A stretch of DNA of 64,000 nucleotides from Amoeboaphelidium protococcarum. Its lineage: Eukaryota; Aphelidiomycota; Aphelidea. This document shows, in pieces, positions 24,401 through 35,216 of the stretch (position 1 is the first letter of the stretch; each line of letters opens with the position of its first letter). Under the pieces are notes generated by a model. It ran no database searches. It saw nothing but the letters and a program-made list of their open reading frames with translations, and had not been told where the DNA came from. Where the stretch lies: positions 836,478 to 900,477 of the forward strand of contig JALECJ010000003.1 of the NCBI GenBank assembly GCA_023515745.1, read 5' to 3'. The position numbers were made by a program, and so were the translations under genes.

Positions 24401-25678
24401 TCTAGCCAAATCTCTACCACAATTGTCATAAGAAGCAATCACAATGTCCATCTCGGATATTCGGTGCAAATACTCATCATAATCCTAATCTGACATATCA
24501 GACTTTATGCCATCATACACCGCGTATCTGAGTGTCGGAGTATGTTTCTCAATCTCTTCCACCCATTAGTACAAGATTTATGAAGGCACAAAGATCAGAG
24601 TCGCGCCAGAGTAGATTTTACTATTAGAGGTTGCATTCACTTGATCCGCGCCTTTATCAGGTCTTCTATTCCAGAGCACAAGAGCCAGAGTAATTATAGT
24701 CTTCCCAAGTCCCATCTCTTCAGCCAAAATTCCACCGACACCAAACTTTGTACAATCACATTATGGACGTCCACTGATAGAAACATTGCCACTTTACATT
24801 TACACAAACGCATTGTTAAACTAACACCAGGAATAATTCGTGATAAGCTGCTTTTGTTATTGTACCTGACCATCGTTATTAACAGCGACCAATTCTCTAC
24901 TCAACATCCATTGCAGCGAGCGCTTTTAAAAGTCCAGCAGAGAAGTCTCCATTTCATCGTGCTAAAGTACATCATTCACCGAATCATCCGCATTAGATGG
25001 CTAGATAGCTCTGATGAACCGTTCAACATTAATATCCTTCTACTTTGATCTATTATTCTAATTATAAGCAGTAAATGTATGGTCTTGATAGAGTAATCGA
25101 CATGCCAAGAGACCAATCTATATCACGCCATCAACATAGGTGTCTACCACAGGATGAACTATCAAGAATAACCTGAGTTCGCCATTGGTGGAATTCAATA
25201 AAATATCTGAAACTTTAAACTAAAACTACTCAATCCAATTTCTATCACACAGTAACTTGAAAGCATTCACCTTTTACTTTTTCCAATCTGGCAGAGATTT
25301 AATCGAAATTTAAGCAATCTACAGCGTACCATCAGATGAAACAATGCGCATTTACAGCTCATCAGAACTGATAAACTACCAATCTAAGTAACAAGAACCT
25401 TTATAATGCTATTTTAATCTTTTGTCTAGATTCAGATTTATTTATTTATCAGGCAATTCTAAAGCAATACACAAATGAGACACGCATACAGCAGCATTCC
25501 GAGAAGTCATTCCATTATCATCACGACAATTGACACTTTTATGAGATAGATAATGAATAGAACTGCAGAGGAATCGCCAAGTTTAAAATTTAATTCCTTC
25601 AAATACCGCAGCTTGTGACTACTGTTTCTAAGAGTAAACAGCAAAAGCATCATTGTTAATTTAAACTGAACCATCCAT
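21401..25678 (-). CDS. SHPRH: SHPRH/IRC20-type SNF2 ATPase with RING finger
   Basis: The frame is 1425 aa, open without a break from ATG 25678-25676 to TGA 21403-21401. The SNF2 N-lobe has the Walker A EEMGLGKTIITLAL (about residue 320) and the DEAQ box (VCDEAQMIENSYSN), then WAVTGTPFQNR. The RING finger lies between the lobes' ends: CEICHDQL, APCGHVFHKECL, LCPLCKRR (about residues 1115-1155). The C-lobe closes with ARVHRLGQKN. The RING inserted late in a split helicase, and the DEAQ box, are typical of SHPRH (human) and Irc20 (yeast). These are ubiquitin ligases tied to PCNA polyubiquitination and DNA damage tolerance. A PHD or linker histone domain was not seen. Length is close to Irc20. 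Confidence 0.85.
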
Positions 25679-25969
25679 CGTATATAATAAGCGTTACTAT
25701 TACCTACTAAACAGGCTGACAGGTCGGCACGGCTCATAAGAAAGGAAAGGAAAATCTTACAAAGAAAACAACGACGAGAACGACGGAGGCGAGTGATCAA
25801 AGGAAATGACGTAAAGTCGATCAAATGGCAGATTTGTGTGTTTTAGATATTGAGATTGAGATAATCGCAATAACGACAACCACACTGCACTGCAGGCGAG
25901 TAAAGTATAATTGCAAAAATATCGCCAGAGTAATATGAAATCAACAGAGAAGTACTATGCAACATCGTC

Positions 25970-26035
25970 ACGTCAAGCGACAACGCATCAAACATGAGAA
26001 CGTCAATTTGAAATCATTTTAGAACACGAACGTCA
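25970..26035. promoter_or_regulatory. Three ACGTCA boxes at exact 30-bp spacing
   Basis: ACGTCA starts at 25970, 26000 and 26030, each followed by A, in the divergent interval between the SHPRH-like gene and the zinc-finger gene. ACGTCA is half of the CRE palindrome bound by bZIP proteins. The 30-bp repeat puts the three sites on nearly the same face of the helix. A TGACGT also occurs at about 25807. Binding is inference. Confidence 0.4.
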
Positions 26036-26100
26036 AATTTAGCATCGTAAGTCTGCTTGAAAATTAATCGCGATCCTTTTGTTTACATCTGTTACCCTTT

Positions 26101-27732
26101 ATGATGCGTAGTGTCAATCAACCAAGCTACTCTTTGCTTCCGGGTCCTGAGCTTGCTATTTTTATCTTGGGTGTAAACAACAGCAACAAGAACAACAACA
26201 ACAACAACAATATCAAATAGAGACCCCATTTCTGTCAGACATCATCAATGGACATTGTCCGCAGTGAGAAAGAGGAGGAGAAGAAGAAGAAGACTAAAAT
26301 TAATATTTACAAAGGAGAGTAAGCGGAGGCTAATCATTCATTATTATTATTATCATCTAAGTAATAATAGAAATCCTCTACTGCTACTACTACTGCTACT
26401 AAGAATAATAATAATAATAATAGCGATAGTATTAGGGAGCCCATGTTTCAGCTTGAACGGGACCGCATGGCGAGCAAGGAAACTGACGCCGATCCCACAG
26501 TGGCGGCCGGGAAGAGGATCGCTGCAGATGTTTAATCAATGCCAGACATTGTCTCATCCACATCGCCTCGCTCTCCGTACACATAGAATTCTGTAAAGTC
26601 TGCAGATGCTGCAGGTACTTACTCTCTTCCACCGCTGCTCAAGGCTGCTAATACCGGAGACTCTGTGGATTCAAGAATATCTGGGATTTCTAGATTTCCG
26701 ACGGCTAGTCCTATAGTCACAAGGTACAACCATTCGAGGTACTATCCTCATGTTGTATAGAATGAAGATAATAATGCTGCGACTATGATGCTGTAGCTGT
26801 CTCGGTAGAGCACTGATACTCACATGGGTGACAAGACAACGTATAGTAAAGCGTAATCTCTTCCTAGTATCTCTGAACTAATCGGCGCAGTCAATGTCAC
26901 TGGGTAGGCGGCGACTAATCAACATAAATTAGTATCATCTCCTACTTTAATGTCTCCGTCAATGCTGTCTCCTCACGTGGAATTCCCATCCTTACAAACT
27001 TCATAGGCCAGTGTCTCATCAAAGTCTAGCTAGGCACTAAAGACATCTGGCGATGACAATTTAAATGCAATGAGTGGCCGTTAGCATGTGGCCACTAATC
27101 ACCACGCATAGTAGAACGTTAGTTAAGATATGTTTATAGATTAACACAGTATACAAGTTTAGAGTTCTTATTTTGGAGCGAGAAGTAATGATTTGCTTTT
27201 TGGAACTGGACATGGTCGCGTCAATGCATAAGTGAGCCATGCTGCATATGTACCTCTACCTCGTTATGCCTCAACTCCAATGCAGAGTATGAGTCAAATA
27301 CCTTTTATACCTCCTTAGGATCGTGGCTAATAAGTGCCTAGTCATATTTAAAGTATGCAAATTTTGAATCAGTCAATTATCGACCAATAGAGGTCTGTCA
27401 GTGGATCGCAGTTGAGTGATATGAACGCGGTATTATCCTCTGAGAGTCTCAAACGATCCGCATCTCCTATGGATTCTTAGCCGTACCATGCGTTGAATGC
27501 CGTAAAAGTGGGAAATGACTATCTGTGTTAATCTTGTGATTTAAAATTCCCTTCTAAAGAATTATGGCGCTCTCACTCATTTCATGAGCATGGATTGTCT
27601 GATTTTAGATGTGAGATTTGTGGATCATACTTTGGATTCAACATCTCATTGAAGAGACACTTGTCTAGTACAGAGAAAAACTCTGGTATATGTAGCTCTA
27701 TGCCTGGTCCTAGAAGAAGACGCCGCGGGTGA
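26101..27732 (+). CDS. C2H2 zinc-finger protein, likely transcription factor
   Basis: The model is 543 aa, open from ATG 26101 to TGA 27730-27732. Two fingers sit at the C-terminus: CQSCDLKFPSKELWRSH...H, then CEICGSYFGFNISLKRH with a Cys instead of the last His (C2HC). The end is very basic (PRRRRRG). The long N-terminal part is low-complexity, Ser/Pro/Gln-rich, with an Asn tract from AAC repeats (26191-26210) and another from AAT (26403-26423), as in activation regions. ATGs at 26101 and 26104 are adjacent; an in-frame ATG at 26248 would remove the first Asn tract. The target genes are unknown. Confidence 0.65.
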
Positions 27733-27987
27733 TATCATTATATTACAAAGATTAACGGTGCGCCTTACGAAGAATAACTTTCTTACAAATCGAATATATA
27801 TATATAGTCTATGCTGTAGTTTATAAATGTCTGGGGAATATTGCGCAATTTTTAAGTTGTTTTAATTTCGTTTATTGTTGCCACTTGTTCATATGGTGTA
27901 TGCTATGGTTTTTTATTTTGTTTGACTCCTTTCTGATATTTTTACAAGTGTTTAGATTTTATGCTATAATCGGGCTCCCTGAAAGTG

Positions 27988-28949
27988 ATGAATATCTTTA
28001 TAAAGAATTTGCCGCTGACTACAACGCGTCAAAATGTGATGGACATGTTCAATAACAATGCTCTTAGATGCACAATACGCGCAAGTCAAAGTTATGTGGA
28101 AGCATGTGTTGGATTTGACTCATTTAGTATGGTAAGATATCATGGACCATTCTAGGAATATAATCACATGCGTATCGCTCCATTGATGTACTGTAGGCTT
28201 ACAACGCTATATAATAGTATGATGGATATAAATATCAAAACAATGTGCTGACTGTGGCATTTGATAATGCTATTCTAAGGAAGCTACCTAAATGTGAAAT
28301 TACAGATCTACCTCGCGATGAGCCTGTGGATACCTGGTTCGATCTGTTTTCACAACACGGCGTTATCGTTGGAATGCGCGAGTTTAAATAAGGTATTGGG
28401 CTGTATTACACGAGAAATGAACAAGTGGAACAGCTGCAGAAGACTTGGGATAGAAAGCAATTGCCGCCTGCGTATAAATGGAATAAACGACTACGTGTGC
28501 GTATATTAGTAGGCGATTCGCAGTTTATGCGATAACACGTAGAGATAGAGCATAGTAATCCGCAAAGTATGCCCGTACTTACACACGTCGAGTCATAAAA
28601 GAGAACTGACGATAGATCCTCATCATAGAATTCACTTACTAAAAGACCAAAGTTCCAATCTTCACAGGCTTCTGAATAGGTATAAAATTGGTATATGAAT
28701 TCTAAACACATCAAATTCAGTGTTGATCCGCGCTCGCAACCAGTACTCTCTGAATCCAAGTGCACTTAAACAGACTCTCAAATCACAAGTCCGTCTCTCC
28801 CCCTCTGTAAACTGGTTTTTGATAGTTAACAGGGTTTGATGTTCTACCCGTATACGCTATCATTGCCTCAAATGGGAAATGTAGATCGGACCAAATTGCG
28901 CGACGACCTGAAACTGAAAGTCAACGCGCTGAAACTTCGTTTGTGTTGA
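27988..28949 (+). CDS. RNA-binding protein with two RRM-like domains
   Basis: There are two exons: 27988-28131 and 28197-28949, split by a 65-bp intron (GTAAGA...TGTAG). The spliced protein is 298 aa. RRM1 begins MNIFIKNLPLTTTRQNVMDM (RNP2-like IFIKNL) and runs over the splice junction (VGFDSF|YNAIQQYDG). A second region, DLPRDEPVDTWFDLFSQHG then GIGLYYTRNEQVEQL, has RRM spacing. The rest is polar with no further domain. The RNP1 aromatic residues are weak (ACVGF), so RNA affinity may be modest. It ends 130 bp before the photolyase on the same strand. Confidence 0.6.
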
Positions 28950-29079
28950 TCTGACGTCATTGTATAGAAAGTGATCATTGCTGCATTTGTTATTACGTAT
29001 TCTCTCTCTTTCATCTCCGCTTATTATTATTTTAACAATTTTACTCTTAGTAAATAGTTTATATAATCCACACGTAAAT

Positions 29080-30645
29080 ATGAAGAATGTTTTGGTTTGG
29101 TTTCGCAATGATCTGAGGATTGCCGATAACCCTGCTCTATATCATGCAGTGTCCAAGGCTAAAAAGGACTCCGCTAATGTATTTGCCTGCGTCATCATGT
29201 CTCCAGAGGAAGATAAGTAGCATGATAGATCCCCGCATTAAGTGGACTTTATGTTGCGCAATCTGAAAATTCTCTCCTAGTCGCTTTACACTAGTTTCAA
29301 TATCCCGCTGCTTGTTCGTATAGCTGAAACCAAATCTGGTGTCTTTGACCATTTGTAATCGCTGGTTAACAAGTTTGATATTGGCCACCTGTTTTTCAAT
29401 AACCAGTATGAAATTGATGAGCACAGGCGCGATGCAAAGGCTGAGAACATGTTATCTTCTGCTGGAGTATCAGTGAGTCGTTTTGATGATCAAATTGTTG
29501 TCCCACCTGGTGTTCTCCGAAGCAAATCTAATGATACCATGTTCTCCGTATACTCACCTTTTCGCAAAGCTTGGCAATAGTATGTGTATGATAATCAGCA
29601 TCTTTTGGACGTTTTCACTGTTGATAAATTCAAGAATCAGACTGATATCAAGCCAGATGCTGTGCCGGATAGTTTGCCCGGATTTAAGTTGGATAAAGAG
29701 CTGCGTCAGACACTGTTAAAGGAGTTTCCAGCTGGTGAGAGCGAGGCGCAAAAGAGTTTGAAGAAGTTTGGTGATGAGCGCATTGAAGTGTATAAGAAGA
29801 GACGTGATTTTCCTGGGGAGCCTAGTACAAGTCGTCTCAGCCCGTACCTGGCGATTGGGGTGCTGTCTAACAAGTAATGTATAGTGGAGGCCATGTCTCG
29901 TAATGGTGACTCTTTTGATAGTGGTAATGATGGAGTGGTGCACTGGATTCAGGAGCTGGTGTGGAGAGAGTTCTTCCGCCATGTTCTGGTTGCATTCCCG
30001 CGTGTGAGTATGAACCGACCGTTCAGATTAGAGACTGAGCGTGTGGAATGGTTGTACGATGAGGAGACATTTGAGAAATGGTGTCAAGGTAAGACTGGCT
30101 ATCCGATAGTGGATGCCGCTATGAGATAACTGAATCAGACTGGATGGCTACACAACAGGTGCAGAATGATTGTGGCGTCATTTCTAGTGAAGGATCTGCT
30201 GCACAATTGGATGTTGGGTGAGAAGTATTTTTCTCAAAATCTGATTGACTGCGACTTGGCGTCCAATAATGGTGGCTGGTAGTGGTCAGCTTCTACAGGC
30301 TGTGATGGTTAGCCGTTCTTCAGAGTCTTTAATCCGCTGTTACAGTCTTAGAGATTCGATCCTGATGGTGATTACATCCGCAAGTGGATCCCAGAGTTGA
30401 GATGCATCTCTGACAATAATGCTATCCATGATCCACAAAAGCATTTAGGTATAAAGAAGATTCAGGAGATTGGATATTACCCAAAAATTGTTGATCATTC
30501 AATGGCAAGAGATCGCGCCATTCGGGCATTTGAGCGTTTGAAGGACCCCAACTAAAAGGGACAGCTGGAGAATTATGGCTACGGCAAGCGTGAAGGTGCC
30601 GACAAAGCAGTCAAGAAGGCCAAGTCTAAGCACACTACTAAATGA
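29080..30645 (+). CDS. PHR1: CPD photolyase, class I
   Basis: The model is 521 aa, ATG 29080 to TGA 30643-30645. It uses blue light and FADH- to split cyclobutane pyrimidine dimers. It starts with the Rossmann antenna domain ([18 protein letters not shown]). The FAD domain has [57 protein letters not shown], and the signature [15 protein letters not shown] with FFRVFNP. The key Gln in GGWQWS is TAG at 30280-30282, and the next Gln (DGQP) is TAG at 30310-30312. This makes it the best single proof of the code change. A Lys-rich tail ([10 protein letters not shown]) could serve nuclear import. Class I choice rests on motif pattern and on similarity to fungal Phr1. Confidence 0.93.
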
Positions 30646-31032
30646 AATGAATAAAATATTGTGGTTCTAATTGATCATCGGTTGTTTTAGTAATTTTTGC
30701 TAATTGTGGATTGTTTCAATTGGCTCATCTAAAATGTTAACACTCAAATCCACTCGACAAACTCAATTGTGGAGGTTTGCATGTCCGTCTCTGAAGTATC
30801 TATCTATCGTCCATATTTCTTGCCGCTCCTCAGAGATCTGATGACAACATATTGCAGTTGTAGACAGGTAATAACACGTGAAAATGCTCACTGTTATTTA
30901 TTCTCTTCTGACGAATGAACGAGGCCAGACAATCAGGGGCAATTGTCTGACATGAAAGACCGTCGGACTTTGCCATTTTGCTTCCTGTTGTATTTAAATT
31001 AACAAATTCATAAATCTATAGAGTAATTGAAA
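30646..31032. promoter_or_regulatory. Intergenic with inverted repeat upstream of subtilase
   Basis: The 387-bp gap holds CAGACAAT (30926-30933) and ATTGTCTG (30942-30949), a perfect 8-bp inverted repeat with an 8-bp spacer, about 85-105 bp before the subtilase start. This spacing suits a dimeric regulator, but nothing more can be said. No frame or RNA gene seen. Confidence 0.3.
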
Positions 31033-32670
31033 ATGATTTCATTGCTTGTAATTGCTATATACTGTCTTACTGATTTTATTTTAGCGTTGGATATTATTCA
31101 ATTGCGAGATTACTCCTCCACTCTGGGCTATTTTGGTGTCCGCTTCGACAAGGATGGTCATCATAAATACCCGAATGCAACGCTCTCTGCACCTGACAAA
31201 GATGGTTACTACTCTCTTATATACACTGCGAATCATTTGCAATCGGGAAGAAACAGCTATGATTTGTAGAGAGCTATTGCCTCTGTGCTGATTAATCCGT
31301 CGGGGCCCTACTTTGCACTCTCTGATGCGATCTACTTATTTGGCTTGGGAGAGTCCAGAAGTCAAAATGCTTTCAAGTTGCAATAATTATACGATGGTCA
31401 GATTTAGATACTGAAAGTGCATAAAGATCTTAAATAGAGTCATGCAGAGCGTGTTCTTCGTAGTATTTAAAGTGTCCGATAATTCATGCCTGTAGAGTTC
31501 AACTATAAAGTCTCTGTAGATCAGGGATGCCAGAGTCCGGATGATTGTCTCAAGAGAGTTGTACATCGCCGCTTCCAATACATTGGAGATGACACTTATC
31601 ATCTATCAAAAGTCTAGGGAAGAGACTTCTAATAAGCTGATCCCTATTTCTATCGTTATGCAATGACTGGTAATGATGTTATCGTACACGTCGTTGACAC
31701 TGGAATCAATGTTCATCATGAGCAGTTTGGAGGCAGGGCGTCAATGTTCTATGTGTCTGATCAGTATAAGGATGACTGTGATTAAACACTGGTAGATTGT
31801 AATGGTCATGGTACACACGTCGCCGGAACAATTGGAGGTGAGACCGTTGGCCTGTCTAAAAATGTCCTTCTTTATGGATCAAAAGTGCTTGGGAAAACAG
31901 GCTAGGGTGATAATTCGGAGGTATTGGCCGCATTAGATGCAATATACAGGCATGATCATGAGGGTAAACGCGCCATAATCAACATGTCCCTCGGCTCTCC
32001 GGTCAGTAATTAACACTCGGCATTGGACAAGGCGTTGTTATTGCTCAAAGAGAAGAAGAACATCATTACCGTTGTCGCCGCTGGTAATAACAATAAAGAT
32101 GCTTGTACTTAGAGTCCCGCGCTGAGTGAGCATGCTATTACTGTTGGAAGTATTGGAGCATCTGGCACGCGTTCCCTCTTCTCCAATTATGGCAAGTGTG
32201 TGGATATTTATGCTCCCGGTGAGAAGATCTTGAGTGCCTACAGGCCGCGCAATGATCATTATGGCAAGTTGAGTGGTACGTCGATGGCCACGCCCGTCGT
32301 TGTTGGAATTGTCGCACAGATGTTATAGGCAAATTCATCGCTCACTATGGCGCAAGTCAAGCACTTGTTGCAGACACACAGCAAATCAGTTATGGTCGGT
32401 AACTATATCCAGGGCGGCAATCGATCTGTATCTGATTCGGCAATATAGACATTACTGGATATGCAGAAGAATATTGAATACAAAGGCTAGGTGGCGTATG
32501 CTTTCAAGTTTCGGGAACCAGCAACGTATTTTTAATTCAAGATGCAAGATGCTGTTATCGTATCCTCAATCTATTTAGCGGTTATAGTTGTAATTAAGCT
32601 GATTTACGATAAAGCGCGAAATTATTATCAGGTGTAAAAGTACGGATACCATGAAATCTCTGACATTTGA
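31033..32670 (+). CDS. Subtilisin-like serine protease (proteinase K/cerevisin type) with C-terminal membrane anchor
   Basis: The model is 545 aa, ATG 31033 to TGA 32668-32670. A signal peptide (MISLLVIAIYCLTDFILA) is followed by a propeptide. The S8 domain carries the full triad: Asp222 (VVDTGINVHH), His259 (NGHGTHVAGTIGG) and Ser417 (LSGTSMATPVVVG), plus the oxyanion Asn region VVAAGNNN. The DCNGHGTHVAG style and order match fungal proteinase K/Prb1-type enzymes. Unlike secreted relatives, it ends in one hydrophobic span (VIVSSIYLAVIVVIKLI) and a short basic tail, so it is probably a type I membrane protease of vacuole or cell surface. An N-terminal inhibitor domain is expected but not clearly seen. 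Confidence 0.88.
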
Positions 32671-32776
32671 TCGAAGTTGTTGTTGTTGTTACTATTGTAA
32701 TAAAGTTTTGCTAGTTATCTACACTACTGCACCACCTCTCATCAGTCCATGCATTTTATTGCTACCATTCGCTCTG

Positions 32777-32852
32777 ACGCGTCTCGCTGAACGACGCGCT
32801 CTTTCCGGTTAAGGTTACAGACAGTTTTATCACTATTTTCTTCATCACGCGT
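32777..32852. promoter_or_regulatory. Two ACGCGT boxes upstream of RPS13
   Basis: ACGCGT lies at 32777-32782 and 32847-32852, within 150 bp of the RPS13 start, with a further GACGCGC between. ACGCGT is the yeast MCB core. In ribosomal protein promoters such GC-rich palindromes may bind another factor. Function inferred. Confidence 0.3.
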
Positions 32853-32924
32853 TTCCTCACCTATTCACAGTGTTACTTATAGCAATATACAGAATTAAAA
32901 AGATTAGTATAATAATCAGCCAAA

Positions 32925-33754
32925 ATGGGTCGTATGCAAAATCGTGGGTAAGACTTGTGATTTATTTATTCAGAGATACATTGAGTTGGAATGGGGCACT
33001 GACTTGTGCTCTTTGGAAGCCAAGACGCGTCTCTACTGATGCTGTTCTTTTTCCTCATACTATCGGTATTAGTAGTACCTTAATGGCGCGTACTTCTAAT
33101 AACATTTTAGATGTTGATGACTAATCAGTTGTGAGTGCATATGAGTTCAGTACACATGTGTGTTTCTGATTCCGCTCAGTGTATCTCTGAATATTTATTA
33201 TTATAATAGATTCTGATTATATCCCCCCGGTGTTTTGTCGATTCTTGTAGAAAGGGTATCTCTGACTCTGCTTTGCCTTACCGTCGCACTCCTCCATCAT
33301 GGAGCAAGGTGACCAATGAGGAGGTGGTTGACATGATCCGTAAGTTGGCTCGTAAAGGTCTGACTCCATCCCAGATTGGTGTTCTGCTGCGTGACCAACA
33401 CGGAATTCCTCAGGTCAAGAATGTCACTGGTAACAAGATTGTGCGTATCTTAAAGTCTAGCGGTAAGTCTTAACATGCTCTTACTTATACTAATAACACT
33501 CTATATGAACATCTATAATCATTTGTTTTGTAGGTCTTGCTCCAGAGATTCCAGAGGATCTGTACCATTTGATCAAGAAGGCTGTGAGTGTCCGCAAGCA
33601 CTTGGAGCGTAATCGTAAGGATAAGGATTCCAAGTTCCGTCTGATTTTGATTGAGAGCAAGATTCACCGTCTGTCTCGTTATTACAAGACTTCCGGTCAG
33701 TTGCCTCCAACGTGGAAGTATGAGAGCTCCACTGCTTCTGCTATGGTCAGCTGA
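32925..33754 (+). CDS. RPS13: 40S ribosomal protein S13 (uS15)
   Basis: Three exons, 32925-32947, 33251-33462 and 33534-33754, give 151 aa, the usual length. Exon 1 encodes only MGRMQNRG. Exon 2 begins with the tail of that Gly codon and runs [17 protein letters not shown] to [11 protein letters not shown]. Exon 3 starts with the rest of that Gly and [17 protein letters not shown], ending SSTASAMVS. Intron 1 is 303 bp, much longer than the other introns here; intron 2 is 71 bp. Both end TGTAG. uS15 binds 18S rRNA in the small subunit. In animals the RPS13 gene hosts snoRNAs. I found no solid snoRNA in intron 1. Confidence 0.95.
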
Positions 33755-35216
33755 TCGTATCATAATAGATCTTTTTCATAATCATCATAATTATTACTAC
33801 TATCATTGGGTTTTCAGGTTGAAATAATACAAGAAATATTTATAATCTTCTCTCCTTTCTTTTACAGTACTTACATCTAAAACGCGTCTAGTTTCGGACT
33901 AGTTTTAGATTTGCTTGGAACTTGATTTTATCAACTGGATTCGTTCTCCTTCTATTTCTACCTCGGCGCTACGGTAAAGGCTTCTTTGATTCATTCCTTT
34001 TAGTTCTCCATCATACAATACGGGTATGGTGTGTCTCTGGTATTCGTCTTTGCTACCTACATACCACTTTGTTGGCGACATGAAAATAACTTAGACCTTG
34101 AATAGGAATATTCCAAAGATCCAAGCCTGTTGAAAGTATTGGGCTGCATTAGCAAAATTATGAACTGCTTCCGAGATAATGGAGGTTCGTGTCTCGGAGT
34201 CTGAACGTGCTGGTTAACAGTTGCTGTACCACCATAACATTGGACTCATAAAGTTACCGTTAGTAAAGATTACCTTTAATTCATCAGAGACAATATAGTC
34301 AAGCTTGTTGCTGGTAATCGATGCTTCATAGAGTGTTCGATGACAATGGTCATGGCTTGACTTATACTTATATGCTGTCTTACAAAATCACTGTGTGGGA
34401 TGAAATCATAATGCAATCCCGTTTCGGTATCATAGGACCAATTGTTATCAGCAAAGCCGTCAAGACGCTCTGCAAGGCTGTAGGCTTAAGGAGAATAGCA
34501 TGAAGTCGGAAGAATTTGTGCTCAAGAAGAGAGAGAGTGCTGATGCAGAGACAACATCTGCGCGAGCAACAACGTATACAGCAGAGAGGACGAGAGACTA
34601 TTCCAGATAGAGCTGCGCTACAGCTGCCATTAATTGTGACATTGTACACGAATTACCGTCTTTTAGCTGATGATTGACAATCTGGTCGTGCGAGGATTTG
34701 CAGCCATGAGAGAGAAGATTCTCGCTGAGGCTCATGATAGCAAGTTCAGTGCACACATCGGAAGATGTTGACAACACTGAATAAGCTGTATTACTGGAAG
34801 AATGTAGTCAAGCATGGAAGCCTCAATTCTAGATGATAAAGTTTTATTACTTTTAATCTAATAAATCATAATCCTCCAAAATCCCTATAAGAACAGAGGC
34901 AACGAACTCCTGATCACCAATCACTCGCTAACACTTCATTACTGGACAAACATTCAACGCTTCTAACAGACGCGGTTGATGGGTAATACACTTAAAAATA
35001 TTTAAATACAGTAATGTTTAGTATTTTAACTCCGACTCTTAAAGAAGAATTTCACATTAATTATCTCATCTTAATGATGCGTTTCAATAGCGTAATCGTC
35101 ATTGTTTAGCGAAGATGATCGAGTTACGCTGCCAATGATATACTTTGTCGCGTTTGATTGATTTTCACTCTTCACACTGGTAGAGTAACATACTTTGCTT
35201 AAACACTTATCATACC
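33755..35216. other. 1.46 kb region of broken frames
   Basis: Between RPS13 and RIO1 there is no intact gene. Several short frames look coding but change frame, including ATG 34171 (MEVRVSESERAGQQLL) and a frame ending at TGA 34501-34503 (VWDEIIMQSRFGIIGP). No intron with the local TGTAG end restores one product. An integrase remnant sits at 34676-34836. The region appears to be decayed gene and transposon DNA plus the RIO1 promoter. Confidence 0.35.
34676..34836 (+). mobile_element. Remnant of retrotransposon integrase (H2C2 zinc-binding region)
   Basis: One frame reads MREKILAEAHDSKFSAHIGR then TGA. A second frame, starting just before, continues KMLTTLNKLYYWKNVVKHG. Together they match the N-terminal integrase block of Ty3/gypsy-type elements: REKIL-x-HDS-x-x-x-GHxG, then KT-x-x-x-L-x-x-x-YYWPxM. 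The His residues of the HHCC zinc site are present and the two Cys are lost. A one-step frame change lies between the parts. No LTRs or reverse transcriptase were seen, so only a fragment survives. Confidence 0.5.

Noticed and set aside
33115-33169. C/D box snoRNA in RPS13 intron 1 (TGATGA at 33115, CTGA at 33166)
   Set aside because: No terminal stem pairs the two boxes and no convincing C'/D' boxes; such short motifs occur by chance.
34321-34503. START-like lipid-binding gene from the frame ending VWDEIIMQSRFGIIGP
   Set aside because: The frames needed for a full domain are interrupted and no TGTAG intron connects them; similarity is too vague.
34540-34676. DP/E2F dimerisation partner fragment
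   Set aside because: Only a short LPLIV-like run resembles it; the adjacent integrase match explains the region better.
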